From Cognatilysobacter tabacisoli (lineage in GTDB: Bacteria > Pseudomonadota > Gammaproteobacteria > Xanthomonadales > Xanthomonadaceae), in NCBI RefSeq assembly GCF_003586305.1, contig NZ_QXJI01000004.1:62001-126000 (forward strand): a stretch of 64,000 nt of DNA, read 5' to 3'. Under the pieces are notes generated by a model. It was given only the letters and a program-made list of their open reading frames with translations, was not told where the DNA came from and ran no database searches. This document shows, in pieces, positions 52,862 to 61,008 of the stretch. A program made the position numbers and the translations under genes. Position 1 is the stretch's first letter; every line of letters starts with the position of its first letter.

Positions 52862-53341
52862 TTACGCCGGGTCAGTCCCCGCTGCCGGCGGCGCGCCGTT
52901 GCGCGGCGACTTGGCGAACCGCGACGACAGCTCGCGGCGCGCGGCCTTGAGGCTTTCGCCCTTGCCGGACACGCCGAGCAGGGCGTAGCCCTCCAGCGCG
53001 GTGGCCATCAGGTCGGCGCCGAGCGCGATCTCGGTGTCGCTGCCGCGCTCGGCCAGCTGGCGCAGCTGCAGCAGCCGCGGGCGCAGGGCGTCGAGCGCGA
53101 CCAGATCGGCCTGCGCCTCGGCCAGGCTCAGGCTCGGCGGGACGATCTGGGGGTTGGCGGCCAGCACGTTGAGCGTCTGCCGGCAGAACGCCTCGGACTT
53201 CTCGCCCATCTTGGCCAGCCCGCGCACCTCGTCGGCCTGCAGCGTGACCAGCGGGGCGAACACCCGCTGGATCGTCACGATCGCCGCGTCCAGGTCGGTC
53301 AGGTCCTGCGCGGACAGGTTCAGCGAAATCAGGTTCTGCAT
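52862..53341 (-). CDS. Conserved helical protein of unknown function
   Basis: A 159-residue cytosolic, mostly helical protein (MQNLISLNLSAQDLTDLDAA, ADEVRGLAKMGEKSEAFCRQ, NPQIVPPSLSLAEAQADL). It resembles a widespread but unnamed family of about 160 residues found in Bacteroidetes and Proteobacteria. That family shares the KMGxKS.AF and NPxLVPP landmarks, and I know of no function for it. The tail is Pro/Ala-rich. The start at 53341 is preferred over an in-frame upstream start because AAGGAA-type sequence precedes it and the family N-terminus (NLI.LNL) begins there. Confidence 0.75.
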   Translation of the reverse strand: MQNLISLNLSAQDLTDLDAAIVTIQRVFAPLVTLQADEVRGLAKMGEKSEAFCRQTLNVLAANPQIVPPSLSLAEAQADLVALDALRPRLLQLRQLAERGSDTEIALGADLMATALEGYALLGVSGKGESLKAARRELSSRFAKSPRNGAPPAAGTDPA

Positions 53342-53499
53342 GGCAACTCCTCGTTCCTTGAAGGGATGCACCCGCCGGCTGGCGGGGCCCGGCAAGGTTC
53401 GCGGAGTTCGCTGGGCGCGTCAGTCGGGCAACGGCGCGCTGGTGGGTAGGAAAATTCCTATGGCTGCCCGTCGGTCCTTGCTTGCCGCACGGCGACATT

Positions 53500-53541
53500 G
53501 CAACGATGGTGCCCGGGCGCCGGTCGCAATGCGCCGGTGCC
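53500..53541. repeat. 42-bp dispersed element, copy A
   Basis: Identical for 42 bp to 55619-55660, with similarity continuing for about 20 bp (CAACACCAC motif). It contains a nested imperfect hairpin: ATTGC (53497-53501) pairs with GCAAT (53526-53530) around GGTGCC-CG-GGCGCC. It lies about 150 bp before the serine hydrolase start, in a 348-bp intergenic stretch (53342-53689) where nothing else is evident. Possibly a REP-like element or a shared regulatory site. Confidence 0.7.
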
Positions 53542-53689
53542 CCCAACACCACCAGAACCGGTAAGTCGATTCATCCAGGCATGTGCCGGATCACAGCGGC
53601 GCGGTCGTCGCAATCGCACCAACGTCGCTTGACCCGCCGATCCCATTCCCTTCTTCTCCAGCAATCACTCGATGCCCCTGAGAGGAACA

Positions 53690-55534
53690 ATGGACTTCAT
53701 ACGCCGGCACCGGCGCACCCCGCGCAAGTCGCTTCTCGTCGTGGTTCTGTGCTGCTCGGGTGTGATGTCCACGGCCGCCGCCGTCGCCGCATGCCCCAGC
53801 CCACCGGCGAGCGCTGGCGGCGTCGTCAACGCGCATACGCGCTTCATCGAGCAGAACGTCTTCCCCGCGGTCATCGAGGCCGGTGCACCGCCACTGCGCC
53901 TGCTCGACCGCATGCAGGCGTATGGGGTGCCGGGCATCAGTGTCGCCGTCGTCCATCAGGGCAAGCTGGACTGGGCGCGGGGCTGGGGCGTTCGCGACGC
54001 CGACAGCTGCGAGCCGGTGACCCCGGACACGGCGTTCCAGGCCGCGTCCATCAGCAAGCTCGTCACTGGCGCACTCGCCCTGCGCATGGCCGATCAAGGG
54101 CGGATCGGACTGGACCGCGACATCAACGCGTACCTGCGCGCCTGGCGATTGCCCGACGCCGGGGCGAGCGCAGCGGCCCCCGTCACCCTGCGACAATTGC
54201 TCAGCCACACCGCCGGACTGAACGTGCACGGATTTCCCGGCTACCGGGTCGGCGCTCAGGTCCCGACCGCCGTCCAGGTGTTGAGCGGACAGCCGCCGGC
54301 GAATACCGAAGCGGTCCGGGTGACGACGGCGCCGGGCGCCGAATGGCGCTACTCCGGAGGCGGCTACGTCATGGCACAGGTCGCGATGGAGGACGTGGCC
54401 GGCAAGCCTTTCGGCCGCCTCGCCGAGGACGAGATCTTCCGTGGGGTCGGCATGCGGCACAGCGCGTTCGCCCAGCCGCCCGCGGGAGCGCTTGCTACGA
54501 ACATCGCCAAGGCGCATTCCGATGGAAAGGTGATCCCCGGCGGCCACCACGTGTATCCGGAGCTGGGGCCGGCCGGCCTGTGGACGACGGCAGGCGATCT
54601 CGCCCGCCTGATGATCGACCTGCAGGCTGCCGCCAACGGGCGACCGGCGCACGTACTGTCGCCGGCGATGGCGACGGCCATGCTCACGCCGGTGCAGGGG
54701 AGTTGGGGTCTCGGCCCTGCATTGACCGGCAGCGGCGCAACGCGGCGCTTCGGCCACGACGGCGTCAACGAGGGCTTCCAGTCGACGATGGTGGCCTATG
54801 TGGAGAAAGGCGAAGGCGTGGTCGTCCTCACCAATGGTGCGGGCAAGCGCTTGGCCGACGAGATCGTGCGCGCGATCGCCACCGACTACGGTTGGGACGA
54901 ACTGGCCAGCAAGCCGACGGTCGAAATGCGCCTGCCCGAATCGGCCCTCGCGTCGCTGGTCGGTCGCTATGAAGGCGGCGGCCTGTCGGTCTACCTGGAC
55001 CAGCGCGAAGGCAGTCTCTTCGCCCAGACCGGCGGACCCGAGCCGGAGCGACTGATCGCCCTGTCCGCGAATCGTTTCAGAACCTCCGTGAGCGGCATCG
55101 TCGTCGACTTCGACCGCGCGCCGGACGGCGCGCCGACGGGCTTCCGCATCATCGAGGGCGGACCTCCGATCGCGCTGGCGCGCAGCGCGGGTCCATCGAC
55201 CGATCCGCTCACGGTGCCGCTGTTCGTTCGCGGGTCGATGAACGGCTGGAGCACCGCGGCGCCGCTGCTTCCGGCGACAGACGGCTCGGTAGTGGCCGAT
55301 CTGTCGCTCGATGCGGGCGAGCATCAGCTGAAGATCGGGTCCGAGGACTGGCGGGCAGCCGACTTCGGCCTGATCGGCACGACCGTCGTCGAGGAGCCTG
55401 TCGGCGATCTGTCGCTGGTGCCTCACGGTGGCAACGTCCGCCTTCAGGTCGCGGCGCCGGGCACGTTCCGCTTTCAGCTCAAGCCCACGTCGGCCGGCGC
55501 GGTGCTGACCATCCGGCGACTGGAATCGCGCTGA
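53690..55534 (+). CDS. Exported beta-lactamase-family serine hydrolase with C-terminal beta domain
   Basis: A 614-residue exported class C beta-lactamase/DD-peptidase-like hydrolase. An N-terminal signal (SLLVVVLCCSGVMSTAAAVA) follows a basic start. Catalytic motifs: SISK (Ser120, Lys123), YSGGGY (Tyr221) and HDG in RFGHDGVNEGF (about 363). Residues of about 400-500 form the usual C-terminal lipocalin-like part. The last 100 residues (PLFVRGSMNGWSTAAPLL onward) resemble a CBM48-like E-set domain, which normally binds glycans. Targets could be peptidoglycan stem peptides, D-amino peptides or esters. AGAGGA (53681-53686) before ATG 53690 fixes the start. Confidence 0.88.
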   Translation: MDFIRRHRRTPRKSLLVVVLCCSGVMSTAAAVAACPSPPASAGGVVNAHTRFIEQNVFPAVIEAGAPPLRLLDRMQAYGVPGISVAVVHQGKLDWARGWGVRDADSCEPVTPDTAFQAASISKLVTGALALRMADQGRIGLDRDINAYLRAWRLPDAGASAAAPVTLRQLLSHTAGLNVHGFPGYRVGAQVPTAVQVLSGQPPANTEAVRVTTAPGAEWRYSGGGYVMAQVAMEDVAGKPFGRLAEDEIFRGVGMRHSAFAQPPAGALATNIAKAHSDGKVIPGGHHVYPELGPAGLWTTAGDLARLMIDLQAAANGRPAHVLSPAMATAMLTPVQGSWGLGPALTGSGATRRFGHDGVNEGFQSTMVAYVEKGEGVVVLTNGAGKRLADEIVRAIATDYGWDELASKPTVEMRLPESALASLVGRYEGGGLSVYLDQREGSLFAQTGGPEPERLIALSANRFRTSVSGIVVDFDRAPDGAPTGFRIIEGGPPIALARSAGPSTDPLTVPLFVRGSMNGWSTAAPLLPATDGSVVADLSLDAGEHQLKIGSEDWRAADFGLIGTTVVEEPVGDLSLVPHGGNVRLQVAAPGTFRFQLKPTSAGAVLTIRRLESR

Positions 55535-55618
55535 ACCGAGGCACCACGGCCGCCACGCGTTCGCGGGCGGCCTCCTCCATGCGTTGCGGCGGGCGACCCC
55601 TTGCACCGTGGCCGCATC

Positions 55619-55660
55619 GCAACGATGGTGCCCGGGCGCCGGTCGCAATGCGCCGGTGCC
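55619..55660. repeat. 42-bp dispersed element, copy B
   Basis: The second copy of the element at 53500-53541, 31 bp before the metallophosphoesterase ATG. The hairpin-forming arms are kept except for one changed base (ATCGC instead of ATTGC). Both copies point in the same direction relative to the gene that follows. Confidence 0.7.
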
Positions 55661-55691
55661 GTCAACACCACAAGGACCGACAGGGGGCTTC

Positions 55692-57128
55692 ATGAAGGGA
55701 TGTATCCGGATCGCCGCGGCGCTGGCCGCGGTGCTGGGAGTGGGCTGTGCGCCGCAGGGCGCGATCACCAAGGCCGATGCCGGGCCGCCGCTGATGCGGA
55801 TCGGGCTGCTCGCCGACACGCAGCTGACCTCGCCGAAGGCGACCAGCAACTACCTGTTCCGCTCGCAGATCGCCGACCTCGCCGTCAACGTCGCCGTGCG
55901 CACGTCGGCGCAGGAGGTGCTGGCCGGCGAGCACCTGGGCTGCCTCGCCGAGGACCTGCTCGCGACGCAGCCCGACGTCCTGCTGTACCTCGGCGACGGC
56001 GCCAACAGCGGCTGCGACGACGAGATCGAGCCGTTCTTCGCGCAGCTCGAGCGCATCCGCACGCAGGCCGGCAAGCCGGTGTTCTTCGTCGTCGGCAACC
56101 ACGACTACCTCGCCACCGGCAACCAGGCGGCCGCGTCGATGCGCACGAAGGCGTGCGCCGGCGGCGGCTACGTGACCAAGGCCGAGCTCATCGCCCGGAC
56201 CGCGGCGTTCAACCGCGCGTCGTGGCAGCGTTTCGCGTCGCGCGACGCGCGTTTCGTGCGCTATGCGGACAGCCTCGACCATGTCAACGCGACGGACGGC
56301 GCCGGCTGCAAGGCCGGCGAAGCCCTGCAGCAGGAACAGGCCTGCTACTACGCCGCGGTGATCGAATGGAACGCGGGCGGCCATCCGACGCAGCTGGTTC
56401 TGGCCGACACGTCCGACTACACCGACGTGGTGCGGCAGCCGCGCATCGACGGCGTCGACATCGCCGAGTTCGCTGGCGCGCGCGGGTCGATGGGCTGGGA
56501 GGCCGGCGGCCAGAACGCGTGGATCGAGAAGGCGCTCGGCCCGTCGCCGGCGCGCACGCGCGTGATCGCCAGCCACTACCCGACGGCGGACCTGTCGTGG
56601 ACGCGCTACTACTCGGGTCGGCCGGGCGACCTGATGCTGTCGGACGGGCACAACCTGTGGCTGTCGGGGCACACCCACGATCCCGATCCGGACAGCTACG
56701 TCATGCCCGGTTCGTTCGAGGACACCGGCCCGGGCGAGGAGGTGATGTACGACGAGATCAACGTCGGCTCCACCACCGACCACCGCGCGCACGCGGCACT
56801 GGTCGCGCTGCACCCGGGCCGTGCGACCAAGCAGCCGGTGCTGGCGATGGATGCCGAGGCGGCGAGTGCCTGCGAAGCGCGCATCGACGGCGTGCAGCTC
56901 GGCTCCGGGTACGCGTCGCCGTATCACCGCAACGGCAGCACGCGGCATCGACTTGGGCTGACCAAGCACTACCGCCGCACCGGCTACGACGCGGCGATCG
57001 CGCGCAAGAACATCGAGACGTTCCTGGCCGAGCCGGGCCAAGCGGCCGACCGTGAGCAGTGGGTGCGCTGCCTGATGCACGCCGGTGCAAAGGCGGAAGC
57101 GAGCAAGTGGCCGGGCTGGATGCTGTAA
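55692..57128 (+). CDS. Exported calcineurin-like metallophosphoesterase
   Basis: A 478-residue phosphoesterase with a lipoprotein-like signal (IAAALAAVLGVGC, Cys at about 19). Metal-binding blocks are in family order: LLADTQL (the usual DxH reads DTQ), YLGDGANSGC, VVGNHDYLAT, IASHYPTADLS and SGHTHDPDP. The DxH-to-DTQ change removes one metal ligand, which still occurs in some active members. Substrate unknown; probably phosphate monoesters or diesters in the envelope. It follows the serine hydrolase by 157 bp and shares the upstream 42-bp element. Confidence 0.87.
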   Translation: MKGCIRIAAALAAVLGVGCAPQGAITKADAGPPLMRIGLLADTQLTSPKATSNYLFRSQIADLAVNVAVRTSAQEVLAGEHLGCLAEDLLATQPDVLLYLGDGANSGCDDEIEPFFAQLERIRTQAGKPVFFVVGNHDYLATGNQAAASMRTKACAGGGYVTKAELIARTAAFNRASWQRFASRDARFVRYADSLDHVNATDGAGCKAGEALQQEQACYYAAVIEWNAGGHPTQLVLADTSDYTDVVRQPRIDGVDIAEFAGARGSMGWEAGGQNAWIEKALGPSPARTRVIASHYPTADLSWTRYYSGRPGDLMLSDGHNLWLSGHTHDPDPDSYVMPGSFEDTGPGEEVMYDEINVGSTTDHRAHAALVALHPGRATKQPVLAMDAEAASACEARIDGVQLGSGYASPYHRNGSTRHRLGLTKHYRRTGYDAAIARKNIETFLAEPGQAADREQWVRCLMHAGAKAEASKWPGWML

Positions 57129-57148
57129 ACGACGTGATCGGGGTGGGT

Positions 57149-57179
57149 CCCGTGCGCGGCATTCGATGCCGCGCACGGG
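57149..57179. terminator. Hairpin after the metallophosphoesterase
   Basis: A perfect 14-bp stem, CCCGTGCGCGGCAT with ATGCCGCGCACGGG, and a TCG loop, 20 bp past the stop. There is no T-run, so it may act by stalling or mRNA protection rather than classic termination. Confidence 0.65.
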
Positions 57180-57280
57180 CGTCACGGAAGTGAATGCGCA
57201 CCAAGCTTTTTGCTGACGAGTCAGTCACGCATCAGTGCCTAGCGTCGGTTGTCCGAACCGCAACCAGCGAGGACGCGCAC

Positions 57281-57667
57281 ATGACCAGCAACAAGCAGCA
57301 CGAAGGCCAGCACAAGGGCGAAGGCGGCACGGGCAACAACCCGGGCGGCGGGCGCAAGGAGAACGACGCGCCGCGCGCCGGCAACAACGGCGGCGACGGT
57401 GGGTTGAAGAACCAGGGCGAGCGCCAGCAGCGCGAAGGCGACGACAACCGCGGCAGCGGCGAAGGCCGCAGCGGCAGCGAGAGTGGCAGCGGCAAGCGCG
57501 CCGAGAACGACAACGACCGCAGCGGCGGCCGCGAGCGCGGCGAAGCCAAGCCCGGCGGCGGCGAGGGCGACAAGAACCGCGAGGGCGGCCCGGGCAAGGG
57601 CGGCGCCAGCGACGACGGCGGCCCCGGCCGCAAGCAGCACGAGGGCGCGGGCAGCGGCGGGCACTGA
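57281..57667 (+). CDS. Highly disordered Gly/Lys/Arg/Glu-rich protein
   Basis: A 128-residue low-complexity protein (MTSNKQHEGQHKGEGGTGNN) made mostly of Gly, Asp, Glu, Lys, Arg, Asn and Gln, with no hydrophobic core. It resembles hydrophilin/KGG-type stress proteins in composition, though the exact KGG repeat is absent. GAGGA (57269-57273) lies 7 nt before ATG 57281, which is preferred to an upstream ATG at 57194. Its own terminator follows. A role in desiccation or osmotic stress is inferred from composition only. Confidence 0.7.
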   Translation: MTSNKQHEGQHKGEGGTGNNPGGGRKENDAPRAGNNGGDGGLKNQGERQQREGDDNRGSGEGRSGSESGSGKRAENDNDRSGGRERGEAKPGGGEGDKNREGGPGKGGASDDGGPGRKQHEGAGSGGH

Positions 57668-57694
57668 CCTCCCGCGATTCCGGACGTTGCATCG

Positions 57695-57718
57695 GAAAGG
57701 GCGCCTCTGCGCCCTTTC
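57695..57718 (+). terminator. Terminator of the disordered-protein gene
   Basis: A 10-bp perfect stem, GAAAGGGCGC with GCGCCCTTTC, and a CTCT loop. It lies 27 bp after the stop and ends in a short pyrimidine-rich run. Confidence 0.7.
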
Positions 57719-57799
57719 TCGCGACAGCGGTCCGCGCCTGCTGCGGCGGGCCCGCTAGCGCCGGTGCTTCAGAGGTCCGCGCCGGTCTTGGGGGTTGCT

Positions 57800-59743
57800 C
57801 TAGCGCCTGTGCTTCTTGCCCTTCCCCTTGCCGCGCCCGCCGAACCAGCGCTGCCGCCACGACTGCCAGCGCGACGCCGGTGGCGCATTCCGGTAGCCGT
57901 CGTCGCGCGGCGCGCCGAGCGCGCGGGCGCCGAGCGCCGGCGCGGTGAACTGCGACCACATCCGCGCCGGCAGCGCGCCGCCGGTGACGCGCTGCATCGG
58001 CGCGTTGTCGTCGTTGCCGACCCACACGCCGACGGCGAGGTCGCCGGCCAGGCCGATGAACCACGCGTCGCGGTAGTCCTGCGTGGTGCCGGTCTTGCCG
58101 AACGCCGGCACCGACAGCCGCGCGGCGCGCCCGGTGCCTTCGTTGACCGCGGCGCCGAGCAGCTCGAGCAGGGCGACGCGCTCGTGGTCCTCGAGCACGG
58201 CGTCGCCCGGCTCGTCGTCTTCGCCCGTTCGTTGCAGGCCCCGCGGGCGCACCGGCGCGGTCGGCGCACCGAGCGCGGCGTACGCGGCGGTCAGCTCGAG
58301 CAGGTTGGTCTCGGACACGCCGAGCGCGAGCATCGGGTCGTCCTTCAACTCACTCTGGATGCCGAGGTCGCGCGCGGCGCGGATCACGGCGTCCGGTCCG
58401 ACCCGGTCGACCAGCCGCGCCGACGCGACATTGCTCGACTGCGCGAACGCCTGCCGCAGCGGCATCGGCCCGGCGTAGGCGTCGCCGTGGTTGCGCGGGG
58501 TCCAGTCGCCCAGCGTGATCGGCGCATCCTCGACGATCGACTCCGGCGTCAGCCCGTCGCGCAGCGCCGCCAGGTACACGAACAGCTTGAACGTCGAGCC
58601 CGGCTGCCGCTGCGCCTGGGTGACGCGGTTGAAGGCGCTGTCGGCGTAGTCGCCGCCGCCGACCATCGCGACGACCTCGCCGTTGGTGCGCATCGCCACC
58701 AGCGCGGCCTGGCCGACGCCGTCGCGCGCGCCGCGGCGCAGGCCGTCGCGGACCACGCGCTCGGCCAGCGCCTGGAGCCGCGGGTCGAGCGTGGTCGGCA
58801 CCGCCACCTCGCCGTAGGCGGCGTCGAACGCGGCCTTGGCCTGCGGCGACACCCAGTCGGCGAAGTACGAACCGACCGGCAGCGCCGCCCGGCCGTTGCG
58901 CAGCCGCGCCGGGCGCGCGTCGCGCGCTTCGGCCTCGGTGATCGCGCCGGCGTCGACCATCGCCTGCAGCACCACGCGCGCGCGTTTGCGGGCGCCGTCG
59001 AGGTTGTCGGTCGGCGCCAGCGTCGACGGCGCCTTGATCATGCCGGCGAGCATCGCCGCCTCGCCGAGGTCGAGGTCCTCCGGGGCGCGGTCGAAGTAGT
59101 GCCGCGCGGCGGCGCGCAGGCCGTACACGCCGTCGCCGAAGTAGATGCTGCTCAGGTAGCGCGACAGGATCTCGTCCTTGCTCAGGCGCGCCTCCAGCCA
59201 CCACGCGATCAGCGCCTCCTGCGCTTTGCGCCGGAACGTGCGTTCGGCCGGCAGGAACGAGGTCTTGGCCAGCTGCTGGGTGATCGTGCTGCCGCCCTGT
59301 TCGATCTGGCCGGCCTGCGCGTTGTGCCGCGCCGCGCGCGCGACGGCGCGCAGGTCTATGCCGGAATGCTGGTAGAAGCGGCGGTCCTCGATCGCCAGCA
59401 CCGCGTCGCGCACGTGCGCCGGCAGCGCGCGCGCATCGACCGGCGCCTCCTTCAGCGCGCCGCGCCGCGCGAACGGCGTGCCCTCGCTGTCGAGCAGCAC
59501 CAGCGTGGCCTCCGGCAGCGGGTCGAGCGCCTTCGACAGCGGCAGCGCCCAGCTCAGCCAGGCGAACAGCAGCAGCGGCACGGCGAGCGCGAGGGCGGCC
59601 GCGCGCCACGGCGAGGCGGTGATCCACGCGCGCAGCCGCGCGGTTCGCGACGGTTCATCGCGTGACGGCGTCGTCGATGCGGGGACGGCGTGTGCGGCGT
59701 GGGCGTGTGCGGCAATGCCGGGCGCATCGACGAGGTCGTTCAT
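57800..59743 (-). CDS. Class A penicillin-binding protein (GT51 + transpeptidase)
   Basis: A 647-residue bifunctional peptidoglycan synthase. One membrane helix (about 46-66) follows a 45-residue cytosolic tail. The glycosyltransferase keeps IEDRRFYQHSGID (catalytic Glu119) and GGSTITQQLAKT. The transpeptidase has GSTFK (Ser383, Lys386), SSN (436-438) and KTGTT (near 550). It is shorter than PBP1a/1b because the OB and UB2H-type domains are missing, so it belongs to the PbpC/PBP1c-like or Pbp1A-short group. The C-terminus is a basic tail (GGRGKGKGKKHRR). Cell-wall synthesis at the inner membrane. The divergent stress-type gene at 60016 shares its upstream region. Confidence 0.93.
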   Translation of the reverse strand: MNDLVDAPGIAAHAHAAHAVPASTTPSRDEPSRTARLRAWITASPWRAAALALAVPLLLFAWLSWALPLSKALDPLPEATLVLLDSEGTPFARRGALKEAPVDARALPAHVRDAVLAIEDRRFYQHSGIDLRAVARAARHNAQAGQIEQGGSTITQQLAKTSFLPAERTFRRKAQEALIAWWLEARLSKDEILSRYLSSIYFGDGVYGLRAAARHYFDRAPEDLDLGEAAMLAGMIKAPSTLAPTDNLDGARKRARVVLQAMVDAGAITEAEARDARPARLRNGRAALPVGSYFADWVSPQAKAAFDAAYGEVAVPTTLDPRLQALAERVVRDGLRRGARDGVGQAALVAMRTNGEVVAMVGGGDYADSAFNRVTQAQRQPGSTFKLFVYLAALRDGLTPESIVEDAPITLGDWTPRNHGDAYAGPMPLRQAFAQSSNVASARLVDRVGPDAVIRAARDLGIQSELKDDPMLALGVSETNLLELTAAYAALGAPTAPVRPRGLQRTGEDDEPGDAVLEDHERVALLELLGAAVNEGTGRAARLSVPAFGKTGTTQDYRDAWFIGLAGDLAVGVWVGNDDNAPMQRVTGGALPARMWSQFTAPALGARALGAPRDDGYRNAPPASRWQSWRQRWFGGRGKGKGKKHRR

Positions 59744-60015
59744 GCGCGCAGTGTCGGCGGCGGGCCGTCATGGCCGGCGTGAAACGAGCGCGAGCGCCGC
59801 GCCGGCGCGCCCACGCGCGTGTGCCTGCGCGTGCATGCGCATGCGTGCCGCGTGTGCGTCGACGGATGCGACCATGAATGCGCACGATGCGACGACGAAC
59901 ATGAAGCAGTGGGCTTCGTGAGCGCGTTCTTCGCGCGCGGGTCACGCTCGCCTAATGGCACGCGGTCCACTCTGATCGTCCGACGATGAGTCGGAGCAAA
60001 CGAAGGAGACCCACC

Positions 60016-60183
60016 GTGGCACATACGCCGAACCATCCGAGCCAGAACGATCAGACCAAGCGCGACATGCCGGGCAAGAACCAGGACCAGGGCCAGCAGG
60101 GCAACAAGAAGACCGAGCAGGGCCAGGATCAGACCCGCAAGGATTCCCCGCAGCGCGACGATCGCGACGCAGGCAACCGCTGA
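60016..60183 (+). CDS. Small disordered hydrophilic protein
   Basis: A 55-residue protein (AHTPNHPSQNDQTKRDMPGK through GQQGNKKTEQGQDQ) rich in Gln, Asn, Lys and Asp and predicted to be fully disordered. GTG at 60016 is chosen because AAGGAG (60003-60008) is 7 nt upstream; an ATG at 59986 would place the ribosome site inside the frame. It is similar in style to the 57281 protein and has its own strong terminator. Probably an abundant stress protein (inference). Confidence 0.7.
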   Translation: MAHTPNHPSQNDQTKRDMPGKNQDQGQQGNKKTEQGQDQTRKDSPQRDDRDAGNR

Positions 60184-60192
60184 CGCGGCCTG

Positions 60193-60225
60193 GCGCCGGG
60201 AGCCTTCGGGCTCCCGGTGCGTTTT
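60193..60225 (+). terminator. Rho-independent terminator with UUCG loop
   Basis: A 12-bp stem centred on GCCTTCGGGC, with an exceptionally stable UUCG tetraloop, followed by GTTTT. It starts 9 bp after the small hydrophilic-protein stop. Confidence 0.85.
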
Positions 60226-60357
60226 GGCGCCTGAACGCGTGTGCGTCCGACGCCGCGCTGCCCACCCAGTGCAGCCCCATTCAGTGCAGCGGCCGCATCG
60301 CATTCGCAGCCGCGCCTCCCCTCCGATACGCCACCACCCCACACAAGGAACAACACC

Positions 60358-60876
60358 ATGGCGCGCGACATCCTGAAGACGCTGCAGACCGAACACGAGA
60401 AAGTCCGCGCGCTGTTCGACAAGATCAATGACACCACCGATCGCGCCGTCAAGACCCGCGGCGAGCTGCTCGAGGACATCGAGGACGCGCTGATCCCGCA
60501 CGCGAAGTGGGAGGAGCTGGTGTTCTATCCCGCGTTCAAGGAGCGTGCCGATCGCGACGGGCTGCAGACCCATGCCGAGGCCGTCGCCGAGCACCACGCG
60601 GTCGAGCAGACCGTGATCCCGGACGTGCACGCCGCGGAAGTCGATTCGCCGGCGTTCGCCGGCCGGGTGAAGGTGTTCGGGGAGTTCGTCGACCACCACG
60701 CCGGCGAGGAAGAGAAGACCATGTTCAAGATGGCGCGCAGCATGTTCTCGGCCGAGGAGCGCGCGAGCTTGGACGAGCAGTACGAGCAGTGGAAGGCGTC
60801 GTCCGAGGCGCAGGCCATCGTCGCCAAGGAAAAGGCCAAGGCGAGCCTGAAGAGCGTGGTTCGCCCGTCCTCGTGA
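60358..60876 (+). CDS. Hemerythrin HHE-domain protein
   Basis: A 172-residue HHE-cation-binding protein. The helical bundle with metal ligands is visible: TLQTEHEKVRALFDKI, EDALIPHAKWEELVFYP, VAEHHAVEQ and EFVDHHAGEEEKTMF. Bacterial members bind a di-iron site and take part in oxygen, nitric oxide or iron handling. AAGGAA (60345-60350) supports the ATG at 60358. It follows the small hydrophilic protein by about 170 bp and has its own terminator; both fit a stress-response theme. Confidence 0.92.
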   Translation: MARDILKTLQTEHEKVRALFDKINDTTDRAVKTRGELLEDIEDALIPHAKWEELVFYPAFKERADRDGLQTHAEAVAEHHAVEQTVIPDVHAAEVDSPAFAGRVKVFGEFVDHHAGEEEKTMFKMARSMFSAEERASLDEQYEQWKASSEAQAIVAKEKAKASLKSVVRPSS

Positions 60877-60914
60877 CGGCTGCGCGCTGCGCGCGCCGCG
60901 GATCGATGCAAGCG

Positions 60915-60940
60915 AGGGAGCCGGCGAATGCCGGCTCTCT
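60915..60940 (+). terminator. Terminator of the hemerythrin gene
   Basis: The stem GGGAGCCGGC with GCCGGCTCTC (one wobble pair) and a GAAT loop is followed by TCGTTCGT. It lies 40 bp after the stop. Confidence 0.75.
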
Positions 60941-61008
60941 TCGTTCGTGGGATCGGATGACTCCGTAACGGGCGCCGATGCGGCGCGGCGCGCGCTCGGG
61001 CCGCAGAC

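Noticed and set aside
57239-57664. Ala/Val-rich membrane-like protein on the minus strand
   Set aside because: Antisense of the low-complexity disordered protein; the plus strand has a ribosome site and terminator.
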